Below are positions 51,546-59,435 of a DNA stretch of 64,000 bases, piece by piece. Position numbers and translations under genes: made by a program. Source of the DNA: Paraburkholderia caffeinitolerans (GTDB lineage Bacteria; Pseudomonadota; Gammaproteobacteria; Burkholderiales; Burkholderiaceae); the NCBI RefSeq assembly GCF_902859945.1, contig NZ_CADIKL010000026.1, forward strand, positions 42,126 to 106,125, in the 5' to 3' direction. Positions within the stretch are counted from its first letter, which is position 1; each line of letters begins with the position of its first letter. The notes beneath the pieces are model-generated. The model was not told the origin of the DNA, ran no database searches, and saw only the letters and a list, made by a program, of their open reading frames with translations.

Positions 51546-52961
51546 ATGACAACTTTCGACACTACACTCGGTCAGAGCGGCGGCGCCACGGTCGTCGAGC
51601 CGTACAGCGGACCGCTCACGCGCGGCTCGATCATTGCGCGGCTCGAGCGGCTGCCGGCCAATGCCATGCAGGTGCGCGCGCGTCTCCTGATCGGCCTGGC
51701 GACTTTCTTCGACGGTTTCGATGTGATCGCGATTGCCACGACGCTGCCGATCCTGATCCAGAAGTGGCATCTCACGCCGTGGGAGATCGGCTTTCTGATC
51801 GCCTCGGGCTCGGTCGGCCAACTGTTCGGCGCGTTCCTGTTCCCGTGGTTCGCGGAGCGCCAGGGCCGCGTGCGCGCGATCGCGTGGAGCTCCGGCATCA
51901 TCGGCGTGACGAGCATTGCGTGTGGCTTCGCGCCGTCGTTCATGGTGTTCGCCGCGCTGCGCGTGATTCAGGGCTTGGGGCTGGGCGGCGAACTGCCCGT
52001 GGCCGCAACCTATATCAACGAGGTTAGCCGCGCTCATGGCCGTGGACGTTTCGTTCTCCTCTATGAGATCGTGTTCCCAGTCGGCCTGCTGGCGTCGAAT
52101 GCGCTGGGTGCCTGGATCGTGCCGCGCTTCGGCTGGCAGACGATGTACTTCATCGGCGCGATGCCGCTGGTGCTGTTTTTCGTGCTGCGCAAGCTCGTGC
52201 CCGAGTCGCCGCGCTGGCTGGCCGAACGCGGCCGCCTGCAGGATGCCGACCACGCCGTGCATGCATTCGAGCGCACCGCCAAGGGGCCGCTCGACCCGGT
52301 CACGAACGCCGCTGATTTCGACGCCCTCGTGAAGCGCCATCCGAAGCGCAGCATGAAGGATCTGTTCGGGCCCGCGTACCTCAAGCGCACGCTTGCGGTG
52401 GCCATGTTGTGGATGACGTGCGGCTTCATTCAATACGGGCTGTCCACCTGGTTGCCCACGATCTACCGCAACGTCTATCACGCGCCGCTGCAACTCGCGC
52501 TCAATCTCGCGGTGGCTGCGTCGGTGCTCGGCGTGCTGGGTTCGCTCACCTGCGCGCTGCTGGTGGACAAGGTGGGCCGCAAGCCCATCATCAACGTCTC
52601 GTTCGTGCTGTGCGCCGTGTCGCTCGCGCTGGCCGGCATTTGCCACGCGATGTCGGTCTACGTGGTGGCGACGTTCTGCGCGCTGTCGCTCGGCTTGCTC
52701 GCATGCGGCTTCATTACCGCCTACGTCTACACGCCGGAGCTTTATCCCACCAGTATCCGCGCGATGGGTTGCGGCATGGGCGGCGCATGGCTCAAGGTGG
52801 CGGCCATCTTCGCGCCCACCATCGTTTCGAAGACGATGATCGGGGGCAATCTGGACGTGGCCTTCTATATTCTTGCCGCCGTGCCGTTTCTCGCGGCCAT
52901 CACCGTGCACTTGCTCGGCATCGAGACCAAGGGCAAGGTGCTGGAGCAACTGGAGGCTTGA
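51546..52961 (+). CDS. MFS transporter (aromatic acid:H+ symporter-like)
   Basis: A 471-residue inner-membrane carrier with about twelve helices. LIGLATFFDGFDVIAIATTL begins the first helix, with the Asp-Gly-Phe-Asp motif typical of the aromatic acid/H+ symporter branch. FPWFAERQGRVRAIA is the loop 2-3 motif and ALRVIQGLGLGGELPVAATY the helix 4-5 region. It is the last gene of the operon, 51 bp after the reductase gene, and probably imports the substrate. A hairpin lies across its stop codon. Confidence 0.88.
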   Translation: MTTFDTTLGQSGGATVVEPYSGPLTRGSIIARLERLPANAMQVRARLLIGLATFFDGFDVIAIATTLPILIQKWHLTPWEIGFLIASGSVGQLFGAFLFPWFAERQGRVRAIAWSSGIIGVTSIACGFAPSFMVFAALRVIQGLGLGGELPVAATYINEVSRAHGRGRFVLLYEIVFPVGLLASNALGAWIVPRFGWQTMYFIGAMPLVLFFVLRKLVPESPRWLAERGRLQDADHAVHAFERTAKGPLDPVTNAADFDALVKRHPKRSMKDLFGPAYLKRTLAVAMLWMTCGFIQYGLSTWLPTIYRNVYHAPLQLALNLAVAASVLGVLGSLTCALLVDKVGRKPIINVSFVLCAVSLALAGICHAMSVYVVATFCALSLGLLACGFITAYVYTPELYPTSIRAMGCGMGGAWLKVAAIFAPTIVSKTMIGGNLDVAFYILAAVPFLAAITVHLLGIETKGKVLEQLEA

Positions 52962-52969
52962 GCCTCCAG
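52950..52969 (+). terminator. Hairpin across the stop codon of the last operon gene
   Basis: CTGGAGGCT and AGCCTCCAG form a perfect inverted repeat with TG between them, spanning the MFS stop. No T-run follows, so it may be an RNA-stabilising end rather than a full terminator. Confidence 0.4.
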
Positions 52970-53025
52970 CCCGTTGTCTCCAGCCGGTAGGCTTTCTTGA
53001 ACCGCGCTCGACACGTTGGGCTTCG

Positions 53026-53158
53026 GCGCTGCGCTTACGCAGCCGCCGCGGCCTCGTCGTCGAGCGCGGGATAGTCTGTAAGACCTTTGGCGTCGCCGCC
53101 GAACAGCGTTTCGCGCTGGTGCTGCGCGAGCGGCGCGCCCATGCGCAGACGCTGCACG
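53026..53158 (-). repeat. Direct repeat, left copy: detached 3' end of the OYE gene
   Basis: 133 bp that match 54173-54305 with four mismatches (offset 1147). On the minus strand it encodes the last roughly 42 residues of the Old Yellow Enzyme, with one change, Asp for Asn, in FGGDAKG. The match ends abruptly at both sides, and 1014 bp of island lie between the two copies. Confidence 0.92.
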
Positions 53159-53172
53159 CGAATTCTGTGCAA

Positions 53173-53541
53173 TTAATTACGCGCGCTTGCCGCTTCGATT
53201 TCCGCCGTATTCCATTTGCCTCGCCGCATCGCCTCAGCGAGCATCCCTAGCGTGATTGGCACAAGCGGGGCATCGCGGAACTTCTTTGAGAATAGCCCAG
53301 CAACAGCGCGCACAACGTCTAATGAGTCTGGGCCGAAGTATCGGGCATACGGAAAACCGTCCGGAGCTTCGATGTTGAACTTTTCCGCCCACTTGTCGAT
53401 AAACTCAACGGCATCCACGCCGGTAAGGCGTAAATCCTCTTCAATCCGGGATTCCGGCTTTAGCTCAAGGCGTCCGAACAATGGACGGCCTAGTTCTCCG
53501 CGCGCGAAAGCCTCAAGCTGCTCCCAAATCTGGTCTGCCAT
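53173..53541 (-). CDS. DUF1493-family protein
   Basis: A 122-residue protein with the DUF1493 pattern: RIEEDLRLTGVDAVEFIDKW, then EKFNIEAPDGFPYARYFG, where acyl-carrier-like helices are expected, followed by RAVAGLFSKKFRDAPLVPIT. No phosphopantetheine Ser is obvious at the usual place. The start is 1 bp after the stop of the STM2901-like gene, so the pair is translationally coupled. Base composition is lower in GC than the flanks. Function is unknown. Confidence 0.8.
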   Translation of the reverse strand: MADQIWEQLEAFARGELGRPLFGRLELKPESRIEEDLRLTGVDAVEFIDKWAEKFNIEAPDGFPYARYFGPDSLDVVRAVAGLFSKKFRDAPLVPITLGMLAEAMRRGKWNTAEIEAASARN

Positions 53542-53542
53542 A

Positions 53543-53974
53543 TCAAAGAACCCGGTCTTCAGCCTTCGCCAGGCGGTTGTACGTGGAAATCGTGTTTTGC
53601 ATGATCAAGAACGCGTCTCGGCCCAGCATTACCGTCCCAACTACCGGAATAGTGCGGCCCACAAACGCACCTAGACTCCGGGTCATGGCGATGCGAAGCC
53701 CTCCCGCTCCCGCCCTTACTATGGTTGGCAACCGAACCGCCACGTTAAACGGCAAAAGCCTACGCGCGGCCATCGACACAACAGACGTGCCGGCGACGGC
53801 CCCGGCCAGTTTGCCGGCAACGGGCACATTGTTTTGACCCAAGAGAATAGCCGCTGCTGCGGCTAGATCGTCCATGCCCAATTCTTTGCGGGTTTGATCG
53901 AGTGCGACGTAGAAAAACAGTTCACCAGCACTGATATTTCGGTGTATGCCGTATGAATATAAATTCACGCTCAT
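53543..53974 (-). CDS. STM2901-family protein with putative membrane segments
   Basis: A 143-residue protein resembling the family named after Salmonella STM2901: ISAGELFFYVALDQTRKELG, then LAAAAAILLGQNNVPVAGKL, LPTIVRAGAGGLRIAMTRSL and GAFVGRTIPVVGTVMLGRDA. Several weakly hydrophobic segments suggest membrane association. Homologues commonly sit beside a DUF1493 gene, as here. The pair makes up the whole 1-kb island. There is no clear ribosome site. A role as a toxin, immunity or effector accessory is only a guess. Confidence 0.75.
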   Translation of the reverse strand: MSVNLYSYGIHRNISAGELFFYVALDQTRKELGMDDLAAAAAILLGQNNVPVAGKLAGAVAGTSVVSMAARRLLPFNVAVRLPTIVRAGAGGLRIAMTRSLGAFVGRTIPVVGTVMLGRDAFLIMQNTISTYNRLAKAEDRVL

Positions 53975-54172
53975 ATCTGGGATATACGGTTTTAAGTGCC
54001 GTCACTTTACCGTAACGCCATACATCTCAAAAGACGTTAGGGAAGCCTGCGCGAAAGCCATCTGGCGCGGCTTCAGGAGCGTTCATGTCGCGGCAAACAC
54101 ATTGCAGACGTTACGGGCTGGCGGCTACGCCGACAACTGTATATAGGCCGATGCGTTTAAGGACCCGATAGC
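53975..54172. other. AT-rich upstream part of the island
   Basis: About 200 bp with no credible gene and lower GC than the chromosome. It contains the likely promoter of the STM2901/DUF1493 pair. No integrase, transposase end or inverted repeat is visible. Confidence 0.5.
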
Positions 54173-54305
54173 GCGCTGCGCTTACGCAGCCGCCGCAGCC
54201 TCGTCGTCGAGCGCGGGATAGTCCGTAAGACCTTTGGCGTTGCCGCCGAACAGCGTTTCGCGCTGATGCTGCGCGAGCGGCGCGCCCATGCGCAGACGCT
54301 GCACG
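54173..54305 (-). repeat. Direct repeat, right copy: intact 3' end of the OYE gene
   Basis: This copy is continuous with the OYE reading frame and supplies its last codons and stop (54182-54184). It is 97 percent identical to 53026-53158. The arrangement fits insertion of an element that carried a replacement gene end. Confidence 0.92.
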
Positions 54306-55306
54306 AGATCGGGATTGGCGATGAACGGACGACCAAACGCGATCAGATCGGCCCAGCCCGCATCGATGGCGTCGCGTGCACGCTCGCCCGTGTAGCGGCC
54401 CGCGTAGATCAGCACGCCGGGATACACCGCGCGCAGTTGGCGCTTGAATTCGAGCGGCATATGGGGCGCGTCGTCCCAGTCGGCTTCGGCGATATGGATA
54501 TAGGCCACGCCAATCTCGCCGAGTAGTTTGGCCGCGCCGAGATAGGTGGTTTCCGGATCGGCGTCTTCACAGCCGTTGAGCGTCGTGAGCGGCGCGAGGC
54601 GGATGCCGACGCGCAGTGCGTCGCCCGTGCCTTCGACAAGCGCACGCGCCACTTCGCCGAGAAAGCGCAGGCGGTTGTCGAGCGAGCCGCCGTATTCGTC
54701 GGTGCGCGTGTTCGCGTTCGAGTCGATGAACTGGTTCACGAGATAGCCGTTCGCCGCATGCAGCTCGACGCCGTCGAAACCGGCTTCGATCGCATTGCGC
54801 GCCGCCGTGCGGTACTGGTCCACGATCTCGCGAATTTCATCGACGCTCAATGCACGTGGTTCGGATGCCTGAACAAAACCCGGAACGCCATCGTCGTCAC
54901 TGGCGATGAACACGTTCACGCCCTTAGCCTGAAGCGCCGACGACGACACCGGCTGCTCACCGCCGAGCAGGCTCGTGTGGCTCAGCCGGCCCACGTGCCA
55001 GAGCTGCGCGAAGATGTGGCCGCCTTTGGCATGAACCGCATCCGTCACCTTGCGCCATCCTTCGATCTGCCCGGCCGTGTGAATGCCGGGCGTCCACGCA
55101 TAGCCCTTGCCGAGCGGCGCGATGTACGTGCCTTCGCCCACGATGAGTCCGGCGTCGGCGCGCTGCGCGTAGTACTCGGCCATCAGCGCATTGGCTTCGT
55201 CGCCGGGCTGGCTCGCGCGCGAGCGCGTCATCGGCGGCATCACGATACGGTTGGGCAGCGTCAGTGCGCCGAGTTGGAAGGGCTGGAACAGCGGATCATG
55301 CTTCAC
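54182..55306 (-). CDS. Old Yellow Enzyme-family NADH:flavin oxidoreductase (alkene reductase)
   Basis: A 374-residue FMN ene-reductase. LFQPFQLGALTLPNRIVMPP starts the barrel. GVELHAANGYLVNQFIDSNA contains the His-x2-Asn pair that binds the substrate carbonyl, and RTDEYGGSLDNRLRF and VLIYAGRYTGERA complete the FMN site. It reduces activated C=C bonds or nitroesters (NemA/XenB-like). It is the last gene of a three-gene operon with an aldo-keto reductase and an MFS exporter, under a divergent LysR gene. The element-borne repeat replaced its 3' end without truncation. Confidence 0.9.
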   Translation of the reverse strand: MKHDPLFQPFQLGALTLPNRIVMPPMTRSRASQPGDEANALMAEYYAQRADAGLIVGEGTYIAPLGKGYAWTPGIHTAGQIEGWRKVTDAVHAKGGHIFAQLWHVGRLSHTSLLGGEQPVSSSALQAKGVNVFIASDDDGVPGFVQASEPRALSVDEIREIVDQYRTAARNAIEAGFDGVELHAANGYLVNQFIDSNANTRTDEYGGSLDNRLRFLGEVARALVEGTGDALRVGIRLAPLTTLNGCEDADPETTYLGAAKLLGEIGVAYIHIAEADWDDAPHMPLEFKRQLRAVYPGVLIYAGRYTGERARDAIDAGWADLIAFGRPFIANPDLVQRLRMGAPLAQHQRETLFGGNAKGLTDYPALDDEAAAAA

Positions 55307-55383
55307 GATGTATTTCCTGTTCTAGTTCGCGGCGCACGCGCCGCGAACATTCAAATTGGGCTGCGAGACTTCAATCCTGCTGA

Positions 55384-56190
55384 TTAATCCCACTGCGCCG
55401 CGAGACCCTCGGGGCTCACTTCGCGGCCATTGCGCTCCAGCGCCGCGATTTCCGCCATGTCTTCGCCGCTCAGTTGCAGCGTTTGCGCGAGCAGGTTGCT
55501 GGCGAGGTTTTCGCGCTTCGTCGACGAAGGAATCACCGAGTAGCCGAGGCGCAGCGCCCAGGCAAGCGCCACCTGGGCCGGCGTGGCGTGACGGCGTTCG
55601 GCAATCGCGCGAATGACCGGGTCGCCGAGCACCTTGCCGTAGGCGAGCGTCATATACGACGTCACGTGAATGCCTTCCTGCTGGAGGAAGCCCACGAGCT
55701 TGCGGCCTTGCAGATACGGGCTCAATTCGATCTGGTTGGTCGCAATGTTCTCTTTGCCCACCACCGCGATGGCCTGCTTCGTGAGCTCGATGTTGAAGTT
55801 CGAAACGCCGATCTGCTTCGTGAGACCTTGCGACTTGGCCTCGGCGAGCGCGCTCATGAATTCTTCGAGCGAGACACCGTTGTTGGGCGCGGGCCAGTGG
55901 ATCAGCGTGAGGTCGACTTCGTCGGTGCGCAGTTTCCTGAGGCTGTCCTTAAGGCTCGGAACGAGCTTTTCGCGCGAGTAGTTGTCGACCCAGATCTTCG
56001 TCGTTAGGAACAGGTCCTTGCGCGCGACGCCCGAGGCGGCAATCGCTTCGCCCACTTCGGCTTCGTTGCCGTAGATCTGCGCGGTGTCGATGGTGCGGTA
56101 GCCGAGTTCAAGGCCGTTGCGCACCGAGTCGATGACCACCTGGCCTTGCAGTCGGAAGGTTCCAAGACCGAATGCGGGAATGTTGCTCAT
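55384..56190 (-). CDS. dkgB: Aldo/keto reductase, DkgB-like
   Basis: A 268-residue NADPH aldo-keto reductase. GYRTIDTAQIYGNEAEVGEA carries the catalytic Asp and Tyr. LTTKIWVDNY contains the Lys, and LTLIHWPAPNN the His. The phosphate-binding end is VIPSSTKRENLASNLLAQTL. E. coli DkgB reduces methylglyoxal and 2,5-diketogluconate. GGAGAA precedes ATG 56190. It lies between the OYE and MFS genes and probably detoxifies a reactive carbonyl. Confidence 0.88.
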   Translation of the reverse strand: MSNIPAFGLGTFRLQGQVVIDSVRNGLELGYRTIDTAQIYGNEAEVGEAIAASGVARKDLFLTTKIWVDNYSREKLVPSLKDSLRKLRTDEVDLTLIHWPAPNNGVSLEEFMSALAEAKSQGLTKQIGVSNFNIELTKQAIAVVGKENIATNQIELSPYLQGRKLVGFLQQEGIHVTSYMTLAYGKVLGDPVIRAIAERRHATPAQVALAWALRLGYSVIPSSTKRENLASNLLAQTLQLSGEDMAEIAALERNGREVSPEGLAAQWD

Positions 56191-56237
56191 GAGGTTCTCC
56201 GGGGCAGTGATAAACGCGAAATACGATTGAACAGAAT

Positions 56238-57497
56238 TCAGATATGGGTCGGCGGGAGATCGTGCGCCGAGCTGTGCTGCGGCTGGTTGCGCTGCAAGGC
56301 CATCTGCACGAACACCAGCGCGAGACCCGAAGCGGCGATCATGGCGCCCACGATGGGCACAGCGGCATAACTGAAGCCCGCCGAAATCGCGGCGCCGCCC
56401 GCAGCCGCGCCCAGCGCATTGCCGAGATTGAACGCACCCACATTGACCGACGAGGCGAGCCCCGGCGCTTCCGAAGCCGCGCGCATGACGCGCATCTGCA
56501 AGGGCGGCACAACGGCAAACGTGGCGATGCCCCAGACGACCACCGCAATCGCGGTGCCGATGTGATTGCGCGCCAGCAGCGGGAAGGCCAGCATAATGGC
56601 CACCAGCAGGCTCAGGAACACGATCAGGCTGCCGTTGAGCGAGCGGTCCGCGAGCCGGCCGCCGGCCACGTTGCCGATAGAAAAGCCCACGCCCACGAGC
56701 ACCAGCATGACCGTCACGAACGAAGGCGATGCACCGGAAAGGTGTTCGAGCGTCGGCGCGATATAGGTGTAAAGCGTGAACATCGCGCCGGCGCCCAGCA
56801 CCGTGGTGGCCATCGCCATCAACACGACGGGGCGGGTGAGCACCTTCAACTCGCCGCGCACGCGCGGCACTTTTCCGGCTTCGCCCTTGGGCAGCGCCAT
56901 GCGCAGAATCAGCATTGTGAGCACGCCCAGCGCGGCGGTGGCGGCGAACGACATGCGCCAGCCGATCGTCTGGCCGAGCCATGTAGCTGCGGGCACGCCG
57001 CCGATGTTGGCGATCGTCAGGCCCATGAACATGGTGGCGACGGCACTGGCCTGCTTGTGACGCGGCACGACGCTTGCCGCGACCAGCGAGCCGAGCCCGA
57101 AGAACGCACCGTGGTTGAGGCTCGTGACGAGTCGCGCGAGCAGCAGCGTGGTGTAGTTCGACGACACCGCCGAAAGCAGATTGCCGATGACGAAGAGACT
57201 CATGAGCGCGATGAGCGCCTTTCTGCGCGACCAGCGCGAGAACGCGAGCGTCATCAGCGGCGCGCCGACCATCACGCCGATTGCATAGGTGGTGATCAGC
57301 ATGCCGGCGGTCGGGATCGACACGTGCACGCCCTCGGCGATCACGGGCAGCAGCCCCATCGGCGAAAACTCGGTGGTGCCGATGCTGAACGCGCCCATGG
57401 CGAGCGCCAGCAACGAAAGCCACGCGCTTCCTTGTTCGCTTTCTCCCGCGCTTGCCGGTTGAACCAGCGCGGATTTTTCGGGTGCGTTCACGCTCAT
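56238..57497 (-). CDS. MFS transporter, DHA1-type (AraJ/YdhP-like)
   Basis: A 419-residue exporter with about twelve helices. ALAMGAFSIGTTEFSPMGLL is the helix-1 signature of the DHA1/AraJ group. LARLVTSLNHGAFFGLGSLV and a central loop (LPKGEAGKVPRVRGELKVLT) follow. ATG 57497 has GGAG nine bases upstream. It heads the operon facing the LysR gene at 57596. It may export an electrophile or sugar analogue; the substrate is unknown. Confidence 0.88.
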   Translation of the reverse strand: MSVNAPEKSALVQPASAGESEQGSAWLSLLALAMGAFSIGTTEFSPMGLLPVIAEGVHVSIPTAGMLITTYAIGVMVGAPLMTLAFSRWSRRKALIALMSLFVIGNLLSAVSSNYTTLLLARLVTSLNHGAFFGLGSLVAASVVPRHKQASAVATMFMGLTIANIGGVPAATWLGQTIGWRMSFAATAALGVLTMLILRMALPKGEAGKVPRVRGELKVLTRPVVLMAMATTVLGAGAMFTLYTYIAPTLEHLSGASPSFVTVMLVLVGVGFSIGNVAGGRLADRSLNGSLIVFLSLLVAIMLAFPLLARNHIGTAIAVVVWGIATFAVVPPLQMRVMRAASEAPGLASSVNVGAFNLGNALGAAAGGAAISAGFSYAAVPIVGAMIAASGLALVFVQMALQRNQPQHSSAHDLPPTHI

Positions 57498-57578
57498 GCT
57501 CGGTGCTCCATTACGTTTAGTGGACGTAGTGTGCACCCTTTACTTTTGCGGAAAAACTCGCTTATAAAGGAATATGTT

Positions 57579-57593
57579 TTGATTTGAAATCAA
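57579..57593. promoter_or_regulatory. LysR-type palindrome just before the lysR start
   Basis: TTGATTT-G-AAATCAA is a perfect 15-bp palindrome ending 2 bp before the ATG and containing T-N11-A. Such sites are bound by LysR regulators and often repress their own gene. It lies 82 bp upstream of the divergent MFS start. Confidence 0.6.
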
Positions 57594-57595
57594 CA

Positions 57596-58498
57596 ATGAA
57601 AATCACCCTGGATGAGCTGCAAGCCTTTGTCAGCGTGGTCGACAGCGGTTCCATCACGGCTGCCGCGCACCAACTCGGCCTGACGATCTCGGCCACGAGC
57701 CGCACGCTTGGGCGTCTGGAGGACAAGCTCAAGACCACGCTGCTGCGCCGCACGACGCGGCGTCTGGAATTGACCGAGGAAGGGCGTGCGTTTCTGAACG
57801 ACGCGCGGGCGATCATTGCTTCGGTGGAGGGCGCGGAGGAGCAGATGGCCGCGCGCCGCGAGCGGCCGTCGGGCCGGCTGCGCGTGGATGCGGCCACGCC
57901 GTTCATGCTCCATGTGATCGTGCCGCTGGTGCAGGGCTACCGCGAGCGCTACCCGCAGGTGGAACTAGAACTCAATAGCAATGAGGGGATCATCGACCTG
58001 CTGGAGCGGCGCACTGATGTCGCGATCCGCATCGGCGCGCTCAAGGACTCCACGCTGCACGGCAAGCTTGTGGGCTGCAGCCGCGTGCGCATTCTCGCGA
58101 GCCCCGCGTATCTGGAGGCCCATGGCCACCCGAAACGCGTGGAGGACCTCGCGAAGCACGCGCTGCTGGGGTTCAATCAGCCCGAGTCGCTCAACGTCTG
58201 GCCGATTCTGGGGCCGGACAACGAGCCCTATCGCATCGCGCCGGCCATCTGGTCGTCGAGCGGCGAGACGCTGCGCCAGCTTGCGCTGGCCGGCGCCGGC
58301 ATTGTCTGTCTATCCGACTTCATGACGGCGCGCGACCGGCGCGATGGCGCGCTCGTGCCGCTTTTCGCGCGCCAGACTCAGGAGGTCCGGCAGCCGATTA
58401 ATGCGGTTTACTACCGGAATACCGCGATTTCGGCGCGCATTGCCTCGTTTGTGGATTATTTGATCGAGACGGTGCAGGGGACGGAGTTTGGGCGCTAG
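57596..58498 (+). CDS. LysR-family transcriptional regulator
   Basis: A 300-residue regulator. The HTH is LDELQAFVSVVDSGSITAAA, then LGLTISATSRTLGRLEDKLK. The ligand domain has VDAATPFMLHVIVPLVQGYR and DVAIRIGALKDSTLHGKLVG, typical of the AaeR/DsdC-like group. ATG 57596 starts at the family N-terminus. It faces the MFS/DkgB/OYE operon and probably activates it under carbonyl or electrophile stress. An integrase relic begins 14 bp after its stop. Confidence 0.87.
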   Translation: MKITLDELQAFVSVVDSGSITAAAHQLGLTISATSRTLGRLEDKLKTTLLRRTTRRLELTEEGRAFLNDARAIIASVEGAEEQMAARRERPSGRLRVDAATPFMLHVIVPLVQGYRERYPQVELELNSNEGIIDLLERRTDVAIRIGALKDSTLHGKLVGCSRVRILASPAYLEAHGHPKRVEDLAKHALLGFNQPESLNVWPILGPDNEPYRIAPAIWSSSGETLRQLALAGAGIVCLSDFMTARDRRDGALVPLFARQTQEVRQPINAVYYRNTAISARIASFVDYLIETVQGTEFGR

Positions 58499-58511
58499 CG
58501 GGTCGTCAGGC

Positions 58512-58670
58512 GAGCGAAGCCTCCGCCATAGCGCTGCCACCGACATTGCCAACTCAGGCATCTCCATCAAGGTTGGGATAGGGCTGACCGCACACAAGCC
58601 CGTCGCGCAGTTCATGATGTATTTGCATACAGAGGATGCACCGGGTCCGACGCGCGCAGTGCTGGCATAG
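58512..58670 (+). pseudogene. Tyrosine integrase C-terminal relic
   Basis: A 53-codon stretch reads like the end of a phage or island integrase: ERSLRHSAATDIANSGISIK, then VGIGLTAHKPVAQFMMYLHT. It carries the Arg of LRH, the HK and the nucleophile Tyr of the family. Everything before is missing, and the tail (EDAPGPTRAVLA) ends at 58670. It lies 77 bp from a HigBA-type toxin-antitoxin pair, suggesting a former integrated element at the lysR 3' end. The call rests on pattern memory. Confidence 0.6.
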
Positions 58671-58746
58671 CCCTTAGATGAACTCCGGCATCCGACTCGT
58701 TGCTCCTTCATCCTTGACCTGCATTCGTCTATAAACGAAAATAGCA

Positions 58747-59088
58747 ATGTACCGAATCGAGCACTACCTGACGGCCGACGGGCAGAAGGATCTCTACACC
58801 GACTGGCTGCGGCGCTTGCGAGATATGCAGGCCAAGGTGGCGGTCATCCGGCGCGTCGCCCGCATTGAGCAAGGCAACTTCGGCGATCACAAGTTTTGCC
58901 GCGATGGTGTGTGGGAACTGCGTATCGACGTGGGGCCGGGCTACCGCGTGTACTACGGTCAGTCGGGCCAGCGGCTGGTGCTGGTGCTGCTGCTGTGTGG
59001 TGGCGACAAGCGCACCCAGGATACGGACATAGACCGGGCAGTGGGCTACTGGCAGGACTGGCAACGGAGATTGGACGATGAGAAGTAG
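58747..59088 (+). CDS. RelE/HigB-type toxin of a type II toxin-antitoxin system
   Basis: A 113-residue putative killer protein of the RelE/ParE superfamily (HigB or Gp49-like). YRIEHYLTADGQKDLYTDWL leads to ARIEQGNFGDHKFCRDGVWE and LRIDVGPGYRVYYGQ, the latter containing the conserved Arg and Tyr. KRTQDTDIDRAVGYWQDWQR ends the domain. Such toxins cleave mRNA on ribosomes. The toxin precedes the antitoxin, the order typical of higBA. It overlaps the antitoxin by 11 bp. Confidence 0.85.
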   Translation: MYRIEHYLTADGQKDLYTDWLRRLRDMQAKVAVIRRVARIEQGNFGDHKFCRDGVWELRIDVGPGYRVYYGQSGQRLVLVLLLCGGDKRTQDTDIDRAVGYWQDWQRRLDDEK

Positions 59089-59389
59089 ACCCCATGACGA
59101 AGCGATGGCCGATTTGTATGGAAGCGATCCGGCGCTCGCGCTCGAAGTTATCAACAGCATCTTGGCCGATGGCGACCAGGCCGAGTTGCTGACTGTGCTG
59201 CGCCAGATGGCGCAGGCGTTCGGCGGCGTGCAGGCTGTGGCGGAGCAGGCGCACCTGAATCCGACCCAGCTCTATCGCACGTTGTCGCCGAAGGGGAATC
59301 CGGCGCTCAGCAGCTTGTCCGCCATTCTCAAGGCGATGGGTTTGCGGTTGGCGGTGCAGCCGTTGGCTACACCGGCCCACGTCGCTTGA
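59078..59389 (+). CDS. HigA-like HTH antitoxin
   Basis: A 103-residue antidote protein with an HTH (LRQMAQAFGGVQAVAEQAHL, then QLYRTLSPKGNPALSSLSAI). This matches the addiction-module antidote group that pairs with HigB/Gp49-like toxins and binds the operon promoter. It starts inside the toxin gene (11-bp overlap), a coupling that keeps both at ratio. No separate promoter is visible. Confidence 0.85.
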   Translation: MRSRPHDEAMADLYGSDPALALEVINSILADGDQAELLTVLRQMAQAFGGVQAVAEQAHLNPTQLYRTLSPKGNPALSSLSAILKAMGLRLAVQPLATPAHVA

Positions 59390-59435
59390 TCACTCATCGC
59401 TACGACGGGAGGATTGTGTGGATTTGCGCCAATCC

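Noticed and set aside
50088..52949. Minus-strand open frame of 953 codons
   Set aside because: It lies antisense to the VOC dioxygenase, ferredoxin reductase and MFS genes and has no domain.
55384..57423. A single long frame that would fuse a 400-residue N-terminal extension to DkgB
   Set aside because: The first part is an out-of-frame shadow of the MFS gene; the DkgB domain starts cleanly at ATG 56190 with its own ribosome site.
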